Assembly: GCF_014651695.1 (NCBI RefSeq)
Contig: NZ_BMXJ01000001.1
Coordinates: 784,944-848,943, forward strand
Length of the DNA: 64,000 bases
From: Nocardiopsis terrae
GTDB taxonomy: Bacteria; Actinomycetota; Actinomycetes; Streptosporangiales; Streptosporangiaceae
Reading direction: 5' to 3'
In this document: in pieces, positions 40,670 through 51,969 of the stretch
Position numbering within the stretch: the first letter of the stretch is position 1
How the letters are laid out: every line of letters begins with the position of its first letter
Position numbers and translations under genes: made by a program
The notes under the pieces: generated by a model
Databases searched by the model: none
The model's input: the letters and a program-made list of their open reading frames with translations, nothing else
What the model was told of the DNA's origin: nothing

Positions 40670-41908
40670 TTGAAAGAATGCCCCGTGGGCCCGTTGGCCC
40701 CTGAGGTGTCCTCGGGCACCGTCCTTGAACAGCGAGAGCAACAGGGGACTGAGGACGTGTTGACCGCCAGAGAGCGCAACTCGGCTCTGATCGAGGCGAT
40801 AATCGCGGACGGCCTGCTGAGCGACGCGGCACTCGTCGACGCCTTCCGGTCCGTGCCCCGCCATCTGTTCATCCCGGAGTCCGGCGCCCTGACCGCGAAC
40901 GGCGGTTCCCTGAGCGCCACGGGCAACCCCGACCGCTGGCTGACCGCCGTCTACACGGACAACGCGATCGTCACCCGGGTGGAGGAGACGGAGGTGCCGC
41001 GGCAGCGCGGAGCCGACCGGACCGCCGCCACCTCGTACAGTTCCGCGCCGACCGTGCTCGCCCGGATGCTGGAACTGGCCGACCTCGCGAACGGGCAGCG
41101 GGTGCTGGAGGTCGGCACCGGGACGGGGTGGAACACCGCGCTGCTCGCCCACCGCCTCGGCGACGCGGGCGTCACCTCCGTGGAGATCGACGAGAGGCTG
41201 CTGGGCGCGGCCCGGCGGGCGCTGCGCGAGGCGGGCCTGTCCCCCGGGACCCATCTGGCCGACGGGCACGAGGGGTTCGAGGAGGCGGGGCCCTTCGACC
41301 GGATCATCAGTGCGTGCGGGGTGGGCAGGGTGCCCGGGGCCTGGCTCGACCAGCTCGCCGAGGGCGGACTCGTGGTGTGCCCGTGGGGGCTGCTGGAGAA
41401 CGCGGGGGTACTCATGCGGCTCGAACGGCAGGCTGGGGGCGCGGCCCTGGGGACGTTCCACGGCGGTGTGGGGTTCGTCCCGTTGCGTACGCCCGGCCCG
41501 GTCCCGCCGCCCGTCCGGGACTCCGGGCAGCAGCCGGACGAGTACCGGCTCACCCAGACCGATCCCGTCGCTCCGATGCTGGCCTTCGCCTCGGCCTTCG
41601 CGGTGTCGGTGATGGTCCCGAACTGGCGGATGCGGCGACGGTGGATCGGCACGGGTTCGGGGATGTGGCTGTGCGACCGGGGCGGGAGCTCGTGGGTGCG
41701 GATCTATCCCTACGGGACCTCGTGGATGATCGAGCAGGGCGGGCCCAGAAGCATCTGGGACGAGGTCGAGGAGGCCCTGGCCGGATGGTCCCGTCTGGGG
41801 GAGCCGGGGCCGGACCGGTTCGGCCTGGCGGTGGAGACCGACGGGGGGCAGCGGGTGTGGCTGGACTCACCGGACGGGCACTCGTGGCCGGTCGGCCCGC
41901 CGGACTGA
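40670..41908 (+). CDS. PIMT-like methyltransferase with long C-terminal extension
   Basis: The N-terminal ~240 residues resemble protein-L-isoaspartate O-methyltransferase: FRSVPRHLFIPESG, then a YSSAPTVLARMLELA region. RVLEVGTGTGWNTALLAHRL is SAM motif I, and VTSVEIDERLLGAARRALRE follows. A further ~170 residues with many Trp are not part of standard PIMT. Such extended PIMT-like enzymes occur in actinobacterial RiPP clusters as well as singly; no precursor peptide is visible nearby. The start is uncertain: TTG 40670 is given, but GTG 40757 would start closer to the conserved domain. Confidence 0.72.
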   Translation: MKECPVGPLAPEVSSGTVLEQREQQGTEDVLTARERNSALIEAIIADGLLSDAALVDAFRSVPRHLFIPESGALTANGGSLSATGNPDRWLTAVYTDNAIVTRVEETEVPRQRGADRTAATSYSSAPTVLARMLELADLANGQRVLEVGTGTGWNTALLAHRLGDAGVTSVEIDERLLGAARRALREAGLSPGTHLADGHEGFEEAGPFDRIISACGVGRVPGAWLDQLAEGGLVVCPWGLLENAGVLMRLERQAGGAALGTFHGGVGFVPLRTPGPVPPPVRDSGQQPDEYRLTQTDPVAPMLAFASAFAVSVMVPNWRMRRRWIGTGSGMWLCDRGGSSWVRIYPYGTSWMIEQGGPRSIWDEVEEALAGWSRLGEPGPDRFGLAVETDGGQRVWLDSPDGHSWPVGPPD

Positions 41909-41913
41909 ACCGG

Positions 41914-41950
41914 CCGCCCCCGGAGCCCTCTCCGAGGGTTCCGGGGGCGG
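41914..41950. terminator. Bidirectional terminator
   Basis: CCGCCCCCGG (41914-41923) pairs with CCGGGGGCGG (41941-41950), with an inner CCCTC/GAGGG helix. It lies between convergent genes. Confidence 0.7.
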
Positions 41951-42022
41951 TTGCGGGAGCTTTCGTCCGCGAGGACGCGGCGGCCCCTCGGATCCGACCT
42001 GCCGACGGGGGCCGCCGGGCGT

Positions 42023-42220
42023 TCACGACTGGGCTTCGGCCCCCTCGGCCACCTGTGCGGACTGCCTCTCCCGGAGCTTGCTCAGGAGTTCCTGCCTGCG
42101 CTCACGGGCCTCTTCGCTGGGGCCGCCCCCGGCCCCGCCCTTGCCGCCGCGCAGCGCGGAGCGGGAGACGGTGGCGCGCTGGCCACCCATCCCGAGAAGG
42201 TTGTCGCTGTTCTTGGCCAT
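42023..42220 (-). CDS. DUF6243 family protein
   Basis: The 65-residue basic protein starts MAKNSDNLLGMGGQRATVSR and continues through a Gly-rich linker to a charged helix (EEARERRQELLSKLRERQSA). This is the DUF6243 pattern common in streptomycetes. Its role is unknown. It is divergent from the TetR gene, and their 123-bp gap holds the TetR-type operator, so it could be a target of that repressor. Confidence 0.75.
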   Translation of the reverse strand: MAKNSDNLLGMGGQRATVSRSALRGGKGGAGGGPSEEARERRQELLSKLRERQSAQVAEGAEAQS

Positions 42221-42296
42221 GTGTTTGGCCTCCTGTCAGAGATCGACGGGACGGGGATCCCCGTTCCGTCTCGTGTCCCTGATCCTACCGGATGCA

Positions 42297-42314
42297 AGAC
42301 GATACGTCTCGTCT
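42297..42314. promoter_or_regulatory. TetR-type operator (copy at the TetR gene)
   Basis: AGACGATAC-GTCTCGTCT is a palindrome with one mismatch in nine pairs. It lies 30 bases before the TetR start. Fourteen of the 15 bases of GAGACGATACGTCTC, the element read on the minus strand at 57672-57686, are matched here. Confidence 0.65.
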
Positions 42315-42343
42315 TTTTCGTCGGATACGGATACCGTGGGGCC

Positions 42344-42955
42344 ATGGCCGACAACACCGCTGAACAGACGCGACGGTCCCCGGACCCCCGACGTCGCAGC
42401 CAACGCGCGCGCAACGCCATCCTCGACGCCGCCGCCGAGCTGCTGGGTGAGGTCGGGTACTCCAAGTTGACCATGGAGGCCATCGCCGCCCGGGCCAGGG
42501 TCGGAAAACAGACCATCTACCGCTGGTGGCCCTCCAAGGCCGCCGTGGTCTTCGACGTGTTCACCCGGCTGACCGGCGCCACCGCCGGGGCTCCCCTGCC
42601 CGACACCGGGGACCTGGCCGCCGACCTCAAGACCGTTTTCCGCGCCACCGCCGACGAGTTCACCGACCCGGAGACGGACCGGACCACCCGGGCCTTCACC
42701 GCGGAGATCCAGCACGACGAGGAGCTCGCCAGGGCCGTCACCGAGCGGCTCGTCGAACCCAACAACCGGGCGGTCCGGGACCGGCTGAGCTCCGGCCGGG
42801 CGGCCGGTCAGATCGCTCCGGAGGCCGATCTCGAACTCGCCGCGGAGATGCTCAGCGGTCCGATCAACCACCGGTGGCTGCTGCGCACCGGACCGCTGAC
42901 CCACGAGTACGTGGACCGGCTGGTGGACACGGTGCTGCGCGGCCTGCGCCCCTGA
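42344..42955 (+). CDS. TetR-family repressor
   Basis: The 203-residue regulator has the N-terminal helix-turn-helix (NAILDAAAELLGEVGYSKLT, then VGKQTIYRWWPSKAAVVFDV), with the IYRWWPSK variant of one large TetR subfamily. The C-terminal domain (TetR_C type) is helical. Its operator is probably the palindrome at 42297. A near-identical operator overlaps the promoter of the ABC-F resistance gene at 57.7 kb, so drug-responsive control in trans is a specific prediction. Confidence 0.87.
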   Translation: MADNTAEQTRRSPDPRRRSQRARNAILDAAAELLGEVGYSKLTMEAIAARARVGKQTIYRWWPSKAAVVFDVFTRLTGATAGAPLPDTGDLAADLKTVFRATADEFTDPETDRTTRAFTAEIQHDEELARAVTERLVEPNNRAVRDRLSSGRAAGQIAPEADLELAAEMLSGPINHRWLLRTGPLTHEYVDRLVDTVLRGLRP

Positions 42956-42971
42956 GCAGCCTGCCCCCGAG

Positions 42972-45182
42972 CTAGGCCCCGGGTGCGGCGCCGTGCTCGA
43001 TCTCCTCCAGCAGCTTCCCGCCGAGCTCCGTCTCGATGAGTGACGCGCCGCCGCCGGAGCCCCCGCCGGAACCGCCCTTCGAGGCGCCGGAGGCCGGACC
43101 GTTGGACGCGGGAGCGCCGCCCCGGTCGCCCGTCGTGGGCGCCTTCGGGGCCTGTGCCTGCCGTTCCGGGGCGTTGCGCGCCGGAGACCCGGACACCGGA
43201 GCACCGGACTGCCCGCGCTGGTCGGGGCGGCCGAAACCGCCCTCGTCCGGCGGCGGGGCCGAGGCGCCGTCCTCGTACGGGTCGGGAGGCGGTTCCTGGA
43301 GGCCGGTCACGATGCGGTCCGGCGGCGGCCCGGCGGGCTGAGCGGACGCCTGGGCTGGGCCGGGGCCGGGGGCAGCGGGTCCCGCCTCCGGGGCCGGGGC
43401 GGGCGCGTCCCAGCCCGCGGGCTCGGCCGTGGGCGGGGCGGCGGGGCGCGGAGCGGGTTCCGCGCGACGCGGAGGTGCGGGCGTGTTGCCTCCGGCGGGG
43501 GCGACGCGGACCTCGACACCGAGAACCTGCTGGATCGCCCCGGCGACGACCTGGTCACTGCCGCTGTTGGTGAACCCCTTGGCCTCGTTGGGCTTGTTGA
43601 AGCGGAGCAGCACGCTGTTGCCCTCGACACCGACCGGCTGGACGTCGCTGCCGGACAGCACCATCCAGGTGAACCGGCGGCGTCCCTTGACCGCCTCCAG
43701 GATCTGGGACCAGGCCCCCTGGATACGGCCCAGGTCGAGTGTTCCGCCGGCCGCGGGCGCGGTCGCACCCTGGGCCGGTTCGGACCGGTTCCGCTGCGGG
43801 GCGTCCCAGCCGCCGGGTTCACCGGCGGGCGCCTGCCGGGGCTGGCTCGGCGCGGGTTCGGGGGCGCTGGGGCGGGCCGGAGCCGCGGGCTGCGGAGCAG
43901 GGGTCGCGGGCGCCGCGGGCCCGCTGGCGGGAGCGGCCGGGGCGGCGGCAGGCGTCGGAGGTGCCGGTGGAGCGGGGGCGGGGGTCGCGGGAGCCTGTGC
44001 GGCAGGAGCGACGGCGCCGGAGGCCAGCTGGCGCTCCAACTGCTCCAGGCGGGCCAGCAGAGCGGTGCCCTGGGCGCCGTCGGTGGCGGGCAGCAGGATC
44101 CGCGAGCACACGAGTTCCAGGAGCAGGCGGGGCGCGGTCGCCCCGCGCATCTCGGTCAGCCCCTGGTTGAGGATGTCCGCGGCGCGGGACAGTTCGGCCG
44201 GACCCATCCGGGCGGCCTGGTCCTTCATCTGCTCCACGGACTCCGGGGAGACGTTCACCAGCCCCTTGTCCAGGGCGTCCGGGACGGCGGCGAGCACCAC
44301 GAGGTCCCGGAAGCGCTCCAGCAGATCCGTGGTGAAACGGCGCGGGTCGTGCCCTCCCTCGACGATCCGGTCGACCAGGCCGAACGCTGCGGCACCGTCG
44401 CGTGCGCCCAGGGCGTCGACCATCTCGCCGAGCAGGCTGGAGTCGGTGTAGCCGAGCAGGGAGACGGCGCCCTCACGGGTGATACCGCCCTCGTCCGAAC
44501 CGGCGATGAGCTGGTCCAGGACGGAGAGGGTGTCCCGGGCCGAACCGGCCCCGGCCCGCACCACCAGGGGCAGCGCGGCGGGGTCGTAGGACAGGCCCTC
44601 CTCCTTGAGGAGGTCCTCCATGAGCTCCTTGAGGGTGCTCGGCGGGATGAGCCGGAAGGGGTAGTGGTGGGTCCGCGAACGGATCGTGCCGATGACCTTC
44701 TCGGGCTCGGTGGTGGCGAACACGAACTTCAGGTGCGGCGGGGGTTCCTCCACCAGCTTGAGGAGCGCATTGAAACCCTCGCGGGTCACCATGTGCGCCT
44801 CATCGATGATGTAGATCTTGTAGCGCGAGTTGACCGGCGAGAAGAACGCGCGCTCCCGCAGGTCGCGGGCATCGTCGACACCGCCGTGGGAGGCGGCGTC
44901 GATCTCGATCACGTCGATGCTGCCGCCGCCGTCGGGGGCGAGCGACACACAGGAGTCACAGGTCCCGCACGGGTCCGGGGTGGGGCCCTCCACACAGTTC
45001 AGGGAGCGCGCGAGGATGCGCGCGCTGGTCGTCTTTCCGCAGCCGCGCGGCCCGCTGAAGAGGTAGGCGTGGTTGATACGTCCGCTGCGCAGCGCCTGGC
45101 GCAGCGGGTCGGTCACGTGTTCCTGACCGCGCACCTCACCGAACGTCGCGGGACGGTACTTGCGGTACAGCGCGATGCTCAC
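42972..45182 (-). CDS. dnaX: DNA polymerase III subunit gamma/tau
   Basis: It is the clamp-loader ATPase of the replisome. The 736-residue protein has Walker A (LFSGPRGCGKTTSARILARS), a Cys-rich zinc module (CVEGPTPDPCGTCDSCVSLA) and Walker B (YIIDEAHMVTREGFNALLKL). The sensor-1 region is FVFATTEPEKVIGTIRSRTH, and the sensor-2 region AGAGSARDTLSVLDQLI. A long Ala/Pro-rich linker follows (about residues 370-450), then a tau-like C-terminal part. The GTG at 45182 gives the usual start SIALYRKYRPATF. I see no slippery frameshift signal, so only one product is expected. The SRP RNA gene lies just upstream. Confidence 0.96.
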   Translation of the reverse strand: MSIALYRKYRPATFGEVRGQEHVTDPLRQALRSGRINHAYLFSGPRGCGKTTSARILARSLNCVEGPTPDPCGTCDSCVSLAPDGGGSIDVIEIDAASHGGVDDARDLRERAFFSPVNSRYKIYIIDEAHMVTREGFNALLKLVEEPPPHLKFVFATTEPEKVIGTIRSRTHHYPFRLIPPSTLKELMEDLLKEEGLSYDPAALPLVVRAGAGSARDTLSVLDQLIAGSDEGGITREGAVSLLGYTDSSLLGEMVDALGARDGAAAFGLVDRIVEGGHDPRRFTTDLLERFRDLVVLAAVPDALDKGLVNVSPESVEQMKDQAARMGPAELSRAADILNQGLTEMRGATAPRLLLELVCSRILLPATDGAQGTALLARLEQLERQLASGAVAPAAQAPATPAPAPPAPPTPAAAPAAPASGPAAPATPAPQPAAPARPSAPEPAPSQPRQAPAGEPGGWDAPQRNRSEPAQGATAPAAGGTLDLGRIQGAWSQILEAVKGRRRFTWMVLSGSDVQPVGVEGNSVLLRFNKPNEAKGFTNSGSDQVVAGAIQQVLGVEVRVAPAGGNTPAPPRRAEPAPRPAAPPTAEPAGWDAPAPAPEAGPAAPGPGPAQASAQPAGPPPDRIVTGLQEPPPDPYEDGASAPPPDEGGFGRPDQRGQSGAPVSGSPARNAPERQAQAPKAPTTGDRGGAPASNGPASGASKGGSGGGSGGGASLIETELGGKLLEEIEHGAAPGA

Positions 45183-45306
45183 GGTGTGATCACTCCCCTG
45201 GTCCCTGCCACGGTCCCATTCAACCCGTTGGCGGTGACAACTCGCGCCGGGTTCGGGAAACCGGGAGGGGGCGGCTCCGGGGCGAGGTCCCCCAGAAACA
45301 AGAAAG

Positions 45307-45393
45307 GACCCCCCGCGCACCCGCCAGAGCCCACTTATCCTTGCTGCCTTCCGGCCCTGGGGAGGTTCGTAGGGTGACGCCGCACGAGGGGTC
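45307..45393 (-). ncRNA. ffs: Signal recognition particle RNA (small, 4.5S type)
   Basis: On the minus strand the 87-nt element opens with GACCCCTCGTGCG and closes with CGCGGGGGGTC, which pair. The apical domain contains ACCTCCCCAGGGCCGGAAGG followed by CAGCAAGG, the universal SRP motif that binds Ffh (GGAAG tetraloop and symmetric-loop AGCA). It lies between dnaX and tRNA-Ser, the usual actinobacterial place. Ends are estimated from the closing stem. Confidence 0.93.
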
Positions 45394-45503
45394 TGCCCCG
45401 AGTGTATCCGAACCGGGCACCCCCGCAACCCGGGACGGGCCGCCGTCCGGCCGCCGTCGGGACACGTTCCGAGCACCCCCGGAAAGCCTGTAGAGTTGTC
45501 CAC

Positions 45504-45591
45504 GGAGGATTCGCCTAGTGGCCTAGGGCGCACGCTTGGAAAGCGTGTTGGTGGCAACGCCTCAGGGGTTCGAATCCCCTATCCTCCGCCA
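45504..45591 (+). tRNA. tRNA-Ser(GGA)
   Basis: Acceptor stem GGAGGAT pairs with ATCCTCC. The anticodon stem-loop ACGCTTGGAAAGCGT gives anticodon GGA. A long variable arm (GTTGGTGGCAACGCC) and the T-loop GGTTCGAATCC are present. Discriminator G is followed by an encoded CCA (45589-45591). Confidence 0.97.
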
Positions 45592-45730
45592 CAGCCCACC
45601 AGGGCAGACGGAAGGCCCCGATCGCACAGCGGTCGGGGCCTTCGTCGTTGGTGGTCTCCGCCTCGGGGTCAGGTCGCCGAAGCCCTCCCGGTGGCTCCGC
45701 GCCGCGGCACTGCCGGGACCGGAAGGCGGG

Positions 45731-46564
45731 CTACTTCCCGACCGTGCTGGCGACCCAGTCGCCGTGCTTGGCCGCTTCGGTGAAGACCCACGGGCCCACG
45801 CAGGCCACGTTCTCGTCGTAGTCGCCGTCACGGCTGACCAAACCGACCAGCTCCCAGTCCCCCCTACTGCCGCGGATCACAGGGCTGCCGGAGTCGGTCG
45901 AGCAGACCTGCGCCTCATCGGTGGGGTGTTCGGAGCACAGGTCGCCGTCGAGCTCCGCGCACCGGTCGTCGGGCACGATCTCGGTGTCGAGCTGCTGCAG
46001 GATCTCCGGTTTGGGCTCCCAGCCGAGCTCATCGACCACACCCCAGCCGAGGGCGCGCACCGCCGCACCCGGCTCCGGCCGGTCCCCGGCGACGCGAACG
46101 GGCGCCTGATCGACCGGGGAGTCCAGCTTCAGCAGTGAGAGGTCCTTGCTTACGAGGAGAAACGAGTGGGGGTAGTCGGGGTCGTCGCTGACGTCCTGCG
46201 CCTCGTAGTCCGGGTGCTGGACCACCTTGGTCACCTCGCGTTCGCTGCCGCCCTCGCCGATGTCGTTGCTGCCCACCCGCACGGAGATACCCTCCGTCAC
46301 CAGCAGGTCGGAGTCGGAGCAGTGGGCGGCGGTGAGCACCCACTGCTCATCGATCAGCGCCCCCCCGCAGTAGTGCAGGCCCTGGTCGTCGAACAGGGCG
46401 GTCACGAACGGATACTCCTCGGTGGCGTCGACCCCGCCGAGGACAGCGGAGGCGGGGGCGGCCAGCACCACCGCACCGAGCAGCGTTGCCAGTCCCGTCG
46501 CCCCCGCGGCTGCCGCCACGCGACCCCGGTTTCGTCCGTTCCCGTTCCCGCGAATACCGACCAT
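45731..46564 (-). CDS. Secreted trypsin-like serine protease (S1)
   Basis: The 277-residue protein has a Sec signal peptide (a basic start, hydrophobic VAAAAGATGLATLLGAVVLA, then PASA as cleavage site). The mature enzyme has VLGGVDATEEYPFVTALFDD, the His in WVLTAAHCSD and the Asp in KDLSLLKLDSPV. The Ser is in VCSTDSGSPVIRG. The usual GDSGGP is changed to TDSGSP, so the oxyanion and S1 region may differ, although the triad is intact. Six cysteines could form disulfides. The start at 46564 gives a normal signal peptide; the longer frame does not. Confidence 0.88.
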   Translation of the reverse strand: MVGIRGNGNGRNRGRVAAAAGATGLATLLGAVVLAAPASAVLGGVDATEEYPFVTALFDDQGLHYCGGALIDEQWVLTAAHCSDSDLLVTEGISVRVGSNDIGEGGSEREVTKVVQHPDYEAQDVSDDPDYPHSFLLVSKDLSLLKLDSPVDQAPVRVAGDRPEPGAAVRALGWGVVDELGWEPKPEILQQLDTEIVPDDRCAELDGDLCSEHPTDEAQVCSTDSGSPVIRGSRGDWELVGLVSRDGDYDENVACVGPWVFTEAAKHGDWVASTVGK

Positions 46565-47033
46565 GTCCGACCCATCCCTCAGGTTGCACCAGTGACCAAG
46601 CCATTGCTTTCTGTCACGCACAACCCTAGGAAGTCTGCCCTGTCCGGACATCGTCCGCGAGAGCCAACTCGCCCCCCTACAAAAGTCGGCCCCGCAACGC
46701 CTTTCGGCTTACGAAGGTCGGCCTGCGGGCGCGCCTCTCAGGCCTTTCGCGTCATCTCGGCTCCGGCCGCCGGCAAACCCCCTGAAACGGGCGGTGAAGG
46801 CTTCTCGGCGCCTTGGAGGATGGCCCGTCACAGGTACCTACGGGTACTCGACCGACGTCGCCGCGCAGACGGGTTCCGGCTCCCCCCACCGCCTTCCGCG
46901 AACGCCTCCGCACGGTGGTGGGCACCAGACCGCAGACCCGCCGCAAGGCCTTCCGGGGAAGTGGGGCAGCCGATTCCGGATAGGCGACACGGGGATTGAC
47001 CGGCCTGGCGACCTGTGGACGGGTCAGGCCGAT
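46565..47033. other. 469-bp intergenic region, no gene supported
   Basis: It holds the protease promoter and the 3' end region of the PoxB-like gene. The plus-strand frame across it is a shadow. I see GC-rich repeats but no confident hairpin terminator or RNA gene. Confidence 0.4.
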
Positions 47034-48773
47034 CTACGGCCGGGGGATGTTGCGCAGGTTGGATCGGGCGAGGTCGATCATCGACCCCACACCGCCCCGG
47101 AGCACGGTGCGCCCGGCCGACAGGGCGAACCCGGTGACCTGGTCCGCGGTGATCCGGGAGGGCATCGACAGCGCGTTGGGGTCGGTGACCACGTCCACCA
47201 GCACGGGCGCGTCCGCGTGCAGCGCCTGGTGCAGGGCCTCCCGCACGTCCTGCGGCTCCTCCACCCGGATCGCCCGCATCCCCATGGCCTCCGCGACCGC
47301 CGCGTAGTCCACCGGGGCGTGGTCGGTCTCGAAGGCGGGCATGCCGTCCACCATCATCTCCAGCCGGACCATGCCGAGCGAGGAGTTGTTGAAGACCACC
47401 GTGGTGATGGGCAGGTCGTGCTGCCGGACGGTGATGAGCTCGCCGAGGAGCATGCTCAGGCCGCCGTCACCGGACATGGAAACGATCTTGCGGTCCGGCG
47501 CGGCGTAGGCGGCCCCGATCGCGTGCGGCAGGGCGTTGGCCATGCTGCCGTGGGTGAAGGAGCCGATCACGCGGCGGCGGCCGTTCGGGGTGAGGTAGCG
47601 GGCGGCCCACACGTTGTTCATCCCGGTGTCGACGGTGAACACCGTGTCGTCCGGGGCCAGGGAGTCGAGGACGCTCGCCACGTACTCGGGGTGGATCGGG
47701 GCGTGGTGCTGGATGTTCTTCGTGTAGGCGTCGACGACCCGGGTCAGGGCGCGTTCGTGGCGGCGGAGCATGTCACGGAGGAAGGAGTCGTCGGTCTTCC
47801 TGCGCACCAGCGGCCGCAGGGCGCGCAGGGTCGCGGCGACGTCCCCCTGGACGCCGAGCCGGAGCGGGACGCGGCGGCCGAGGCGGCGCGGGTCGCGGTC
47901 CACCTGGACGACGTTCCTTCTCGGCAGGAAGTCGTCGTAGGGGAAGTCGCAGCCGAGCAGGACCGTGAGGTCGGCGTCCTGGAGCGCCTCGTAGCAGGCG
48001 CCGTAACCGAGCAGCCCGATCATGCCGACGTCGTGGGGGTTGTCGTACTGGATCCACTCCTTGCCGCGCAGGGTGTGCCCGACCGGTGCTTTGACCTGGT
48101 CCGCGAGGGTGACGACCTCCTCGTGCGCGCCGCGGACCCCGGCACCGCAGAACAGGGAGACCGTGTCGGCCTCGTTGATCCGGCGCGCGAGCTCGCGGAC
48201 GTCGTCCTCGCTCGGCCAGGCGGTGGCCCGGCCCGCCGTCACGGGTGTGGTGTCGGCGGGGCCGCTGGCCGCGCGCCCGGCGACGTCCCCGGGCAGGACG
48301 AGTACGGCCACGCCGGGGGTGCCGAGGGCGTGCTGGACGGCGATCCGGGCCAGCCGGGGCATCTGGTCGGGGTGGGAGACCAGTTCGCGGAACTCGGTGA
48401 CGTCACCGAAGAGCCGTTCGGGGTGGGTCTCCTGGAAGAAACCGGTCCCGATCTGGTGCGAGGGGATGTGCGAGGCCAGCGCGAGCACCGGGGCGCCGCT
48501 GCGCTGGGCGTCGTAGAGCCCCTGGACGAGGTGGGTGTTGCCGGGGCCGCAGGACCCGGCGCAGACGGCGAGCCCCCCGTCGACCTGGGCCTGTGCGGAG
48601 GCGGCGAAGGCGGCGGCCTCCTCGTTGCGGACGTGGACCCACTCGATGCCGTCGGTGGAGCGGACGGCGTCCACCACCGGGTTGAGGCTGTCCCCCACGA
48701 CCCCGTAGACACGGGTGACACCCGCGGCGAGCAGTGTTCGTACGAGTTGTTCGGCGACGGTGTTCCTGGTCAA
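47034..48773 (-). CDS. poxB: Thiamine-diphosphate-dependent pyruvate oxidase/dehydrogenase (PoxB-like)
   Basis: The 579-residue protein has the three domains of the POX family. The N-terminal domain has VYGVVGDSLNPVVDAVRSTD and the cofactor-activating Glu in HVRNEEAAAFAASA. The central FAD/nucleotide domain follows. The C-terminal cofactor motif is MSGDGGLSMLLGELITVRQH, with FNNSSLGMV. PoxB converts pyruvate to acetate and CO2 at the membrane, with electrons going to quinone. The TTG at 48773 is chosen because GGGAGGG lies seven bases upstream and homologues start with TRNTVAEQLV; the longer frame runs antisense through the next gene. It is transcribed alone. Confidence 0.85.
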   Translation of the reverse strand: MTRNTVAEQLVRTLLAAGVTRVYGVVGDSLNPVVDAVRSTDGIEWVHVRNEEAAAFAASAQAQVDGGLAVCAGSCGPGNTHLVQGLYDAQRSGAPVLALASHIPSHQIGTGFFQETHPERLFGDVTEFRELVSHPDQMPRLARIAVQHALGTPGVAVLVLPGDVAGRAASGPADTTPVTAGRATAWPSEDDVRELARRINEADTVSLFCGAGVRGAHEEVVTLADQVKAPVGHTLRGKEWIQYDNPHDVGMIGLLGYGACYEALQDADLTVLLGCDFPYDDFLPRRNVVQVDRDPRRLGRRVPLRLGVQGDVAATLRALRPLVRRKTDDSFLRDMLRRHERALTRVVDAYTKNIQHHAPIHPEYVASVLDSLAPDDTVFTVDTGMNNVWAARYLTPNGRRRVIGSFTHGSMANALPHAIGAAYAAPDRKIVSMSGDGGLSMLLGELITVRQHDLPITTVVFNNSSLGMVRLEMMVDGMPAFETDHAPVDYAAVAEAMGMRAIRVEEPQDVREALHQALHADAPVLVDVVTDPNALSMPSRITADQVTGFALSAGRTVLRGGVGSMIDLARSNLRNIPRP

Positions 48774-48977
48774 GACGGACCCTCCCGGGGCGCGGCGCGG
48801 CCGGGGGCCGGGTTCCCGCCCCCGGACAACGCTAGGAGCGTCCCGAGCGGATGTGCCGGACCGCCACGCTCCGGTCTTCCGGCGCCGGGACGGGGGTCGT
48901 CCGAACCCGGGTGGCGCACAGGGTTCATAGTCGTCTTTTTGATTATTGTTCGGTGGTAACCAGGAAAGGGGCGGGAC

Positions 48978-49769
48978 ATGAGGTTGGACGGGGACCTGCG
49001 CTACGTCGCGCTCGGGGACAGCCAGACCGAGGGGCTCGGGGACGGCGACGAGGAGTCCGGCTACCGGGGGTGGGCGGACCGGTTGGCGGAACGGCTGGCC
49101 GCCACCGGGGCACGGGTCGACTACGCCAACCTCGCGGTGCGCGGCCGCCTGGCCGAGCAGGTCCGTACGGAGCAGCTCGAGGACGCCCTGGAGCTGCGCC
49201 CGGACGTGGCGACGGTCTTCGCCGGGGTCAACGACCTCATCCGCCCCGGGTACGACGCCGGCGCGGTCGTCGGCCACCTGGAGACGATGTTCGCCGAACT
49301 CACCGGGGTCGGCGCGCGGGTGGCCACGCTGACCTTCCCCGACATCGCGAGGATCGCCCCGCTGGCCAGGCCCCTGGTTCCGCGCGTACTGGACTTCAAC
49401 GCACGTGTGCGCGAGGCGGCGGAGCGGCACGGGGTGGCGGTGGCCGACACCGCCCTGCACGAGGTCGCCACGGACCGTCGCCTCTGGCGGGGCGACCGGC
49501 TGCACTGCTCCCCCGAGGGCCACGAACGGATCGCCGGGGCGGTGGCGCACGCGCTCGGCATCCCCGGCAGCGACGACTCCTGGGCGGACCCGCTGCCGCC
49601 GCTGCCCGCGCCCGGGGTCCTGCGGACCGTCGCGGCTGAGGTCCGATGGCTGGGTTCGTTCCTCGGCCCCTGGGTGGTGCGCCGGGTCCGGGGCCGGTCC
49701 TCCGGTGACGGCCGGACCGCCAAGCGCCCCGCGCCCCTTCCGGTGGTCCTCTGCGGCGAAGGGTCCTGA
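48978..49769 (+). CDS. SGNH/GDSL-family hydrolase
   Basis: The 263-residue esterase-like protein has block I YVALGDSQTEGLGDG (nucleophile Ser), Gly in ANLAVRG, block III VFAGVNDLIRPGY (Asn) and block V DRLHCSPEGHERIA (Asp-x-x-His with an inserted residue). Members cleave acyl or acetyl esters of sugars, lipids or thioesters. No signal peptide is seen, so it acts in the cytoplasm. The last 40 residues are basic and Pro-rich. It is divergent from poxB. Confidence 0.87.
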   Translation: MRLDGDLRYVALGDSQTEGLGDGDEESGYRGWADRLAERLAATGARVDYANLAVRGRLAEQVRTEQLEDALELRPDVATVFAGVNDLIRPGYDAGAVVGHLETMFAELTGVGARVATLTFPDIARIAPLARPLVPRVLDFNARVREAAERHGVAVADTALHEVATDRRLWRGDRLHCSPEGHERIAGAVAHALGIPGSDDSWADPLPPLPAPGVLRTVAAEVRWLGSFLGPWVVRRVRGRSSGDGRTAKRPAPLPVVLCGEGS

Positions 49770-49855
49770 ACCGTTCCCGGCCGATCACTGCCCCCTCCGG
49801 GGCTCAGTGAGGCCCCGGGGCCCGCCCGCGCGGGGTTTACCGGAACCCCCGTGCG

Positions 49856-51947
<2,092 letters not shown>

Positions 51948-51969
51948 CCACCCCGCCTAGAATGCGCTC

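Noticed and set aside
46794-48959. 721-codon plus-strand open frame
   Set aside because: It is the antisense shadow of the poxB-like gene: Gly/Val/Asp-rich with no domain, while the minus strand has full enzyme motifs.
48774-49550. N-terminal extension of the poxB-like frame (to 838 codons)
   Set aside because: It runs antisense through the SGNH hydrolase gene. The TTG at 48773 has a good ribosome-binding site and the family N-terminus.
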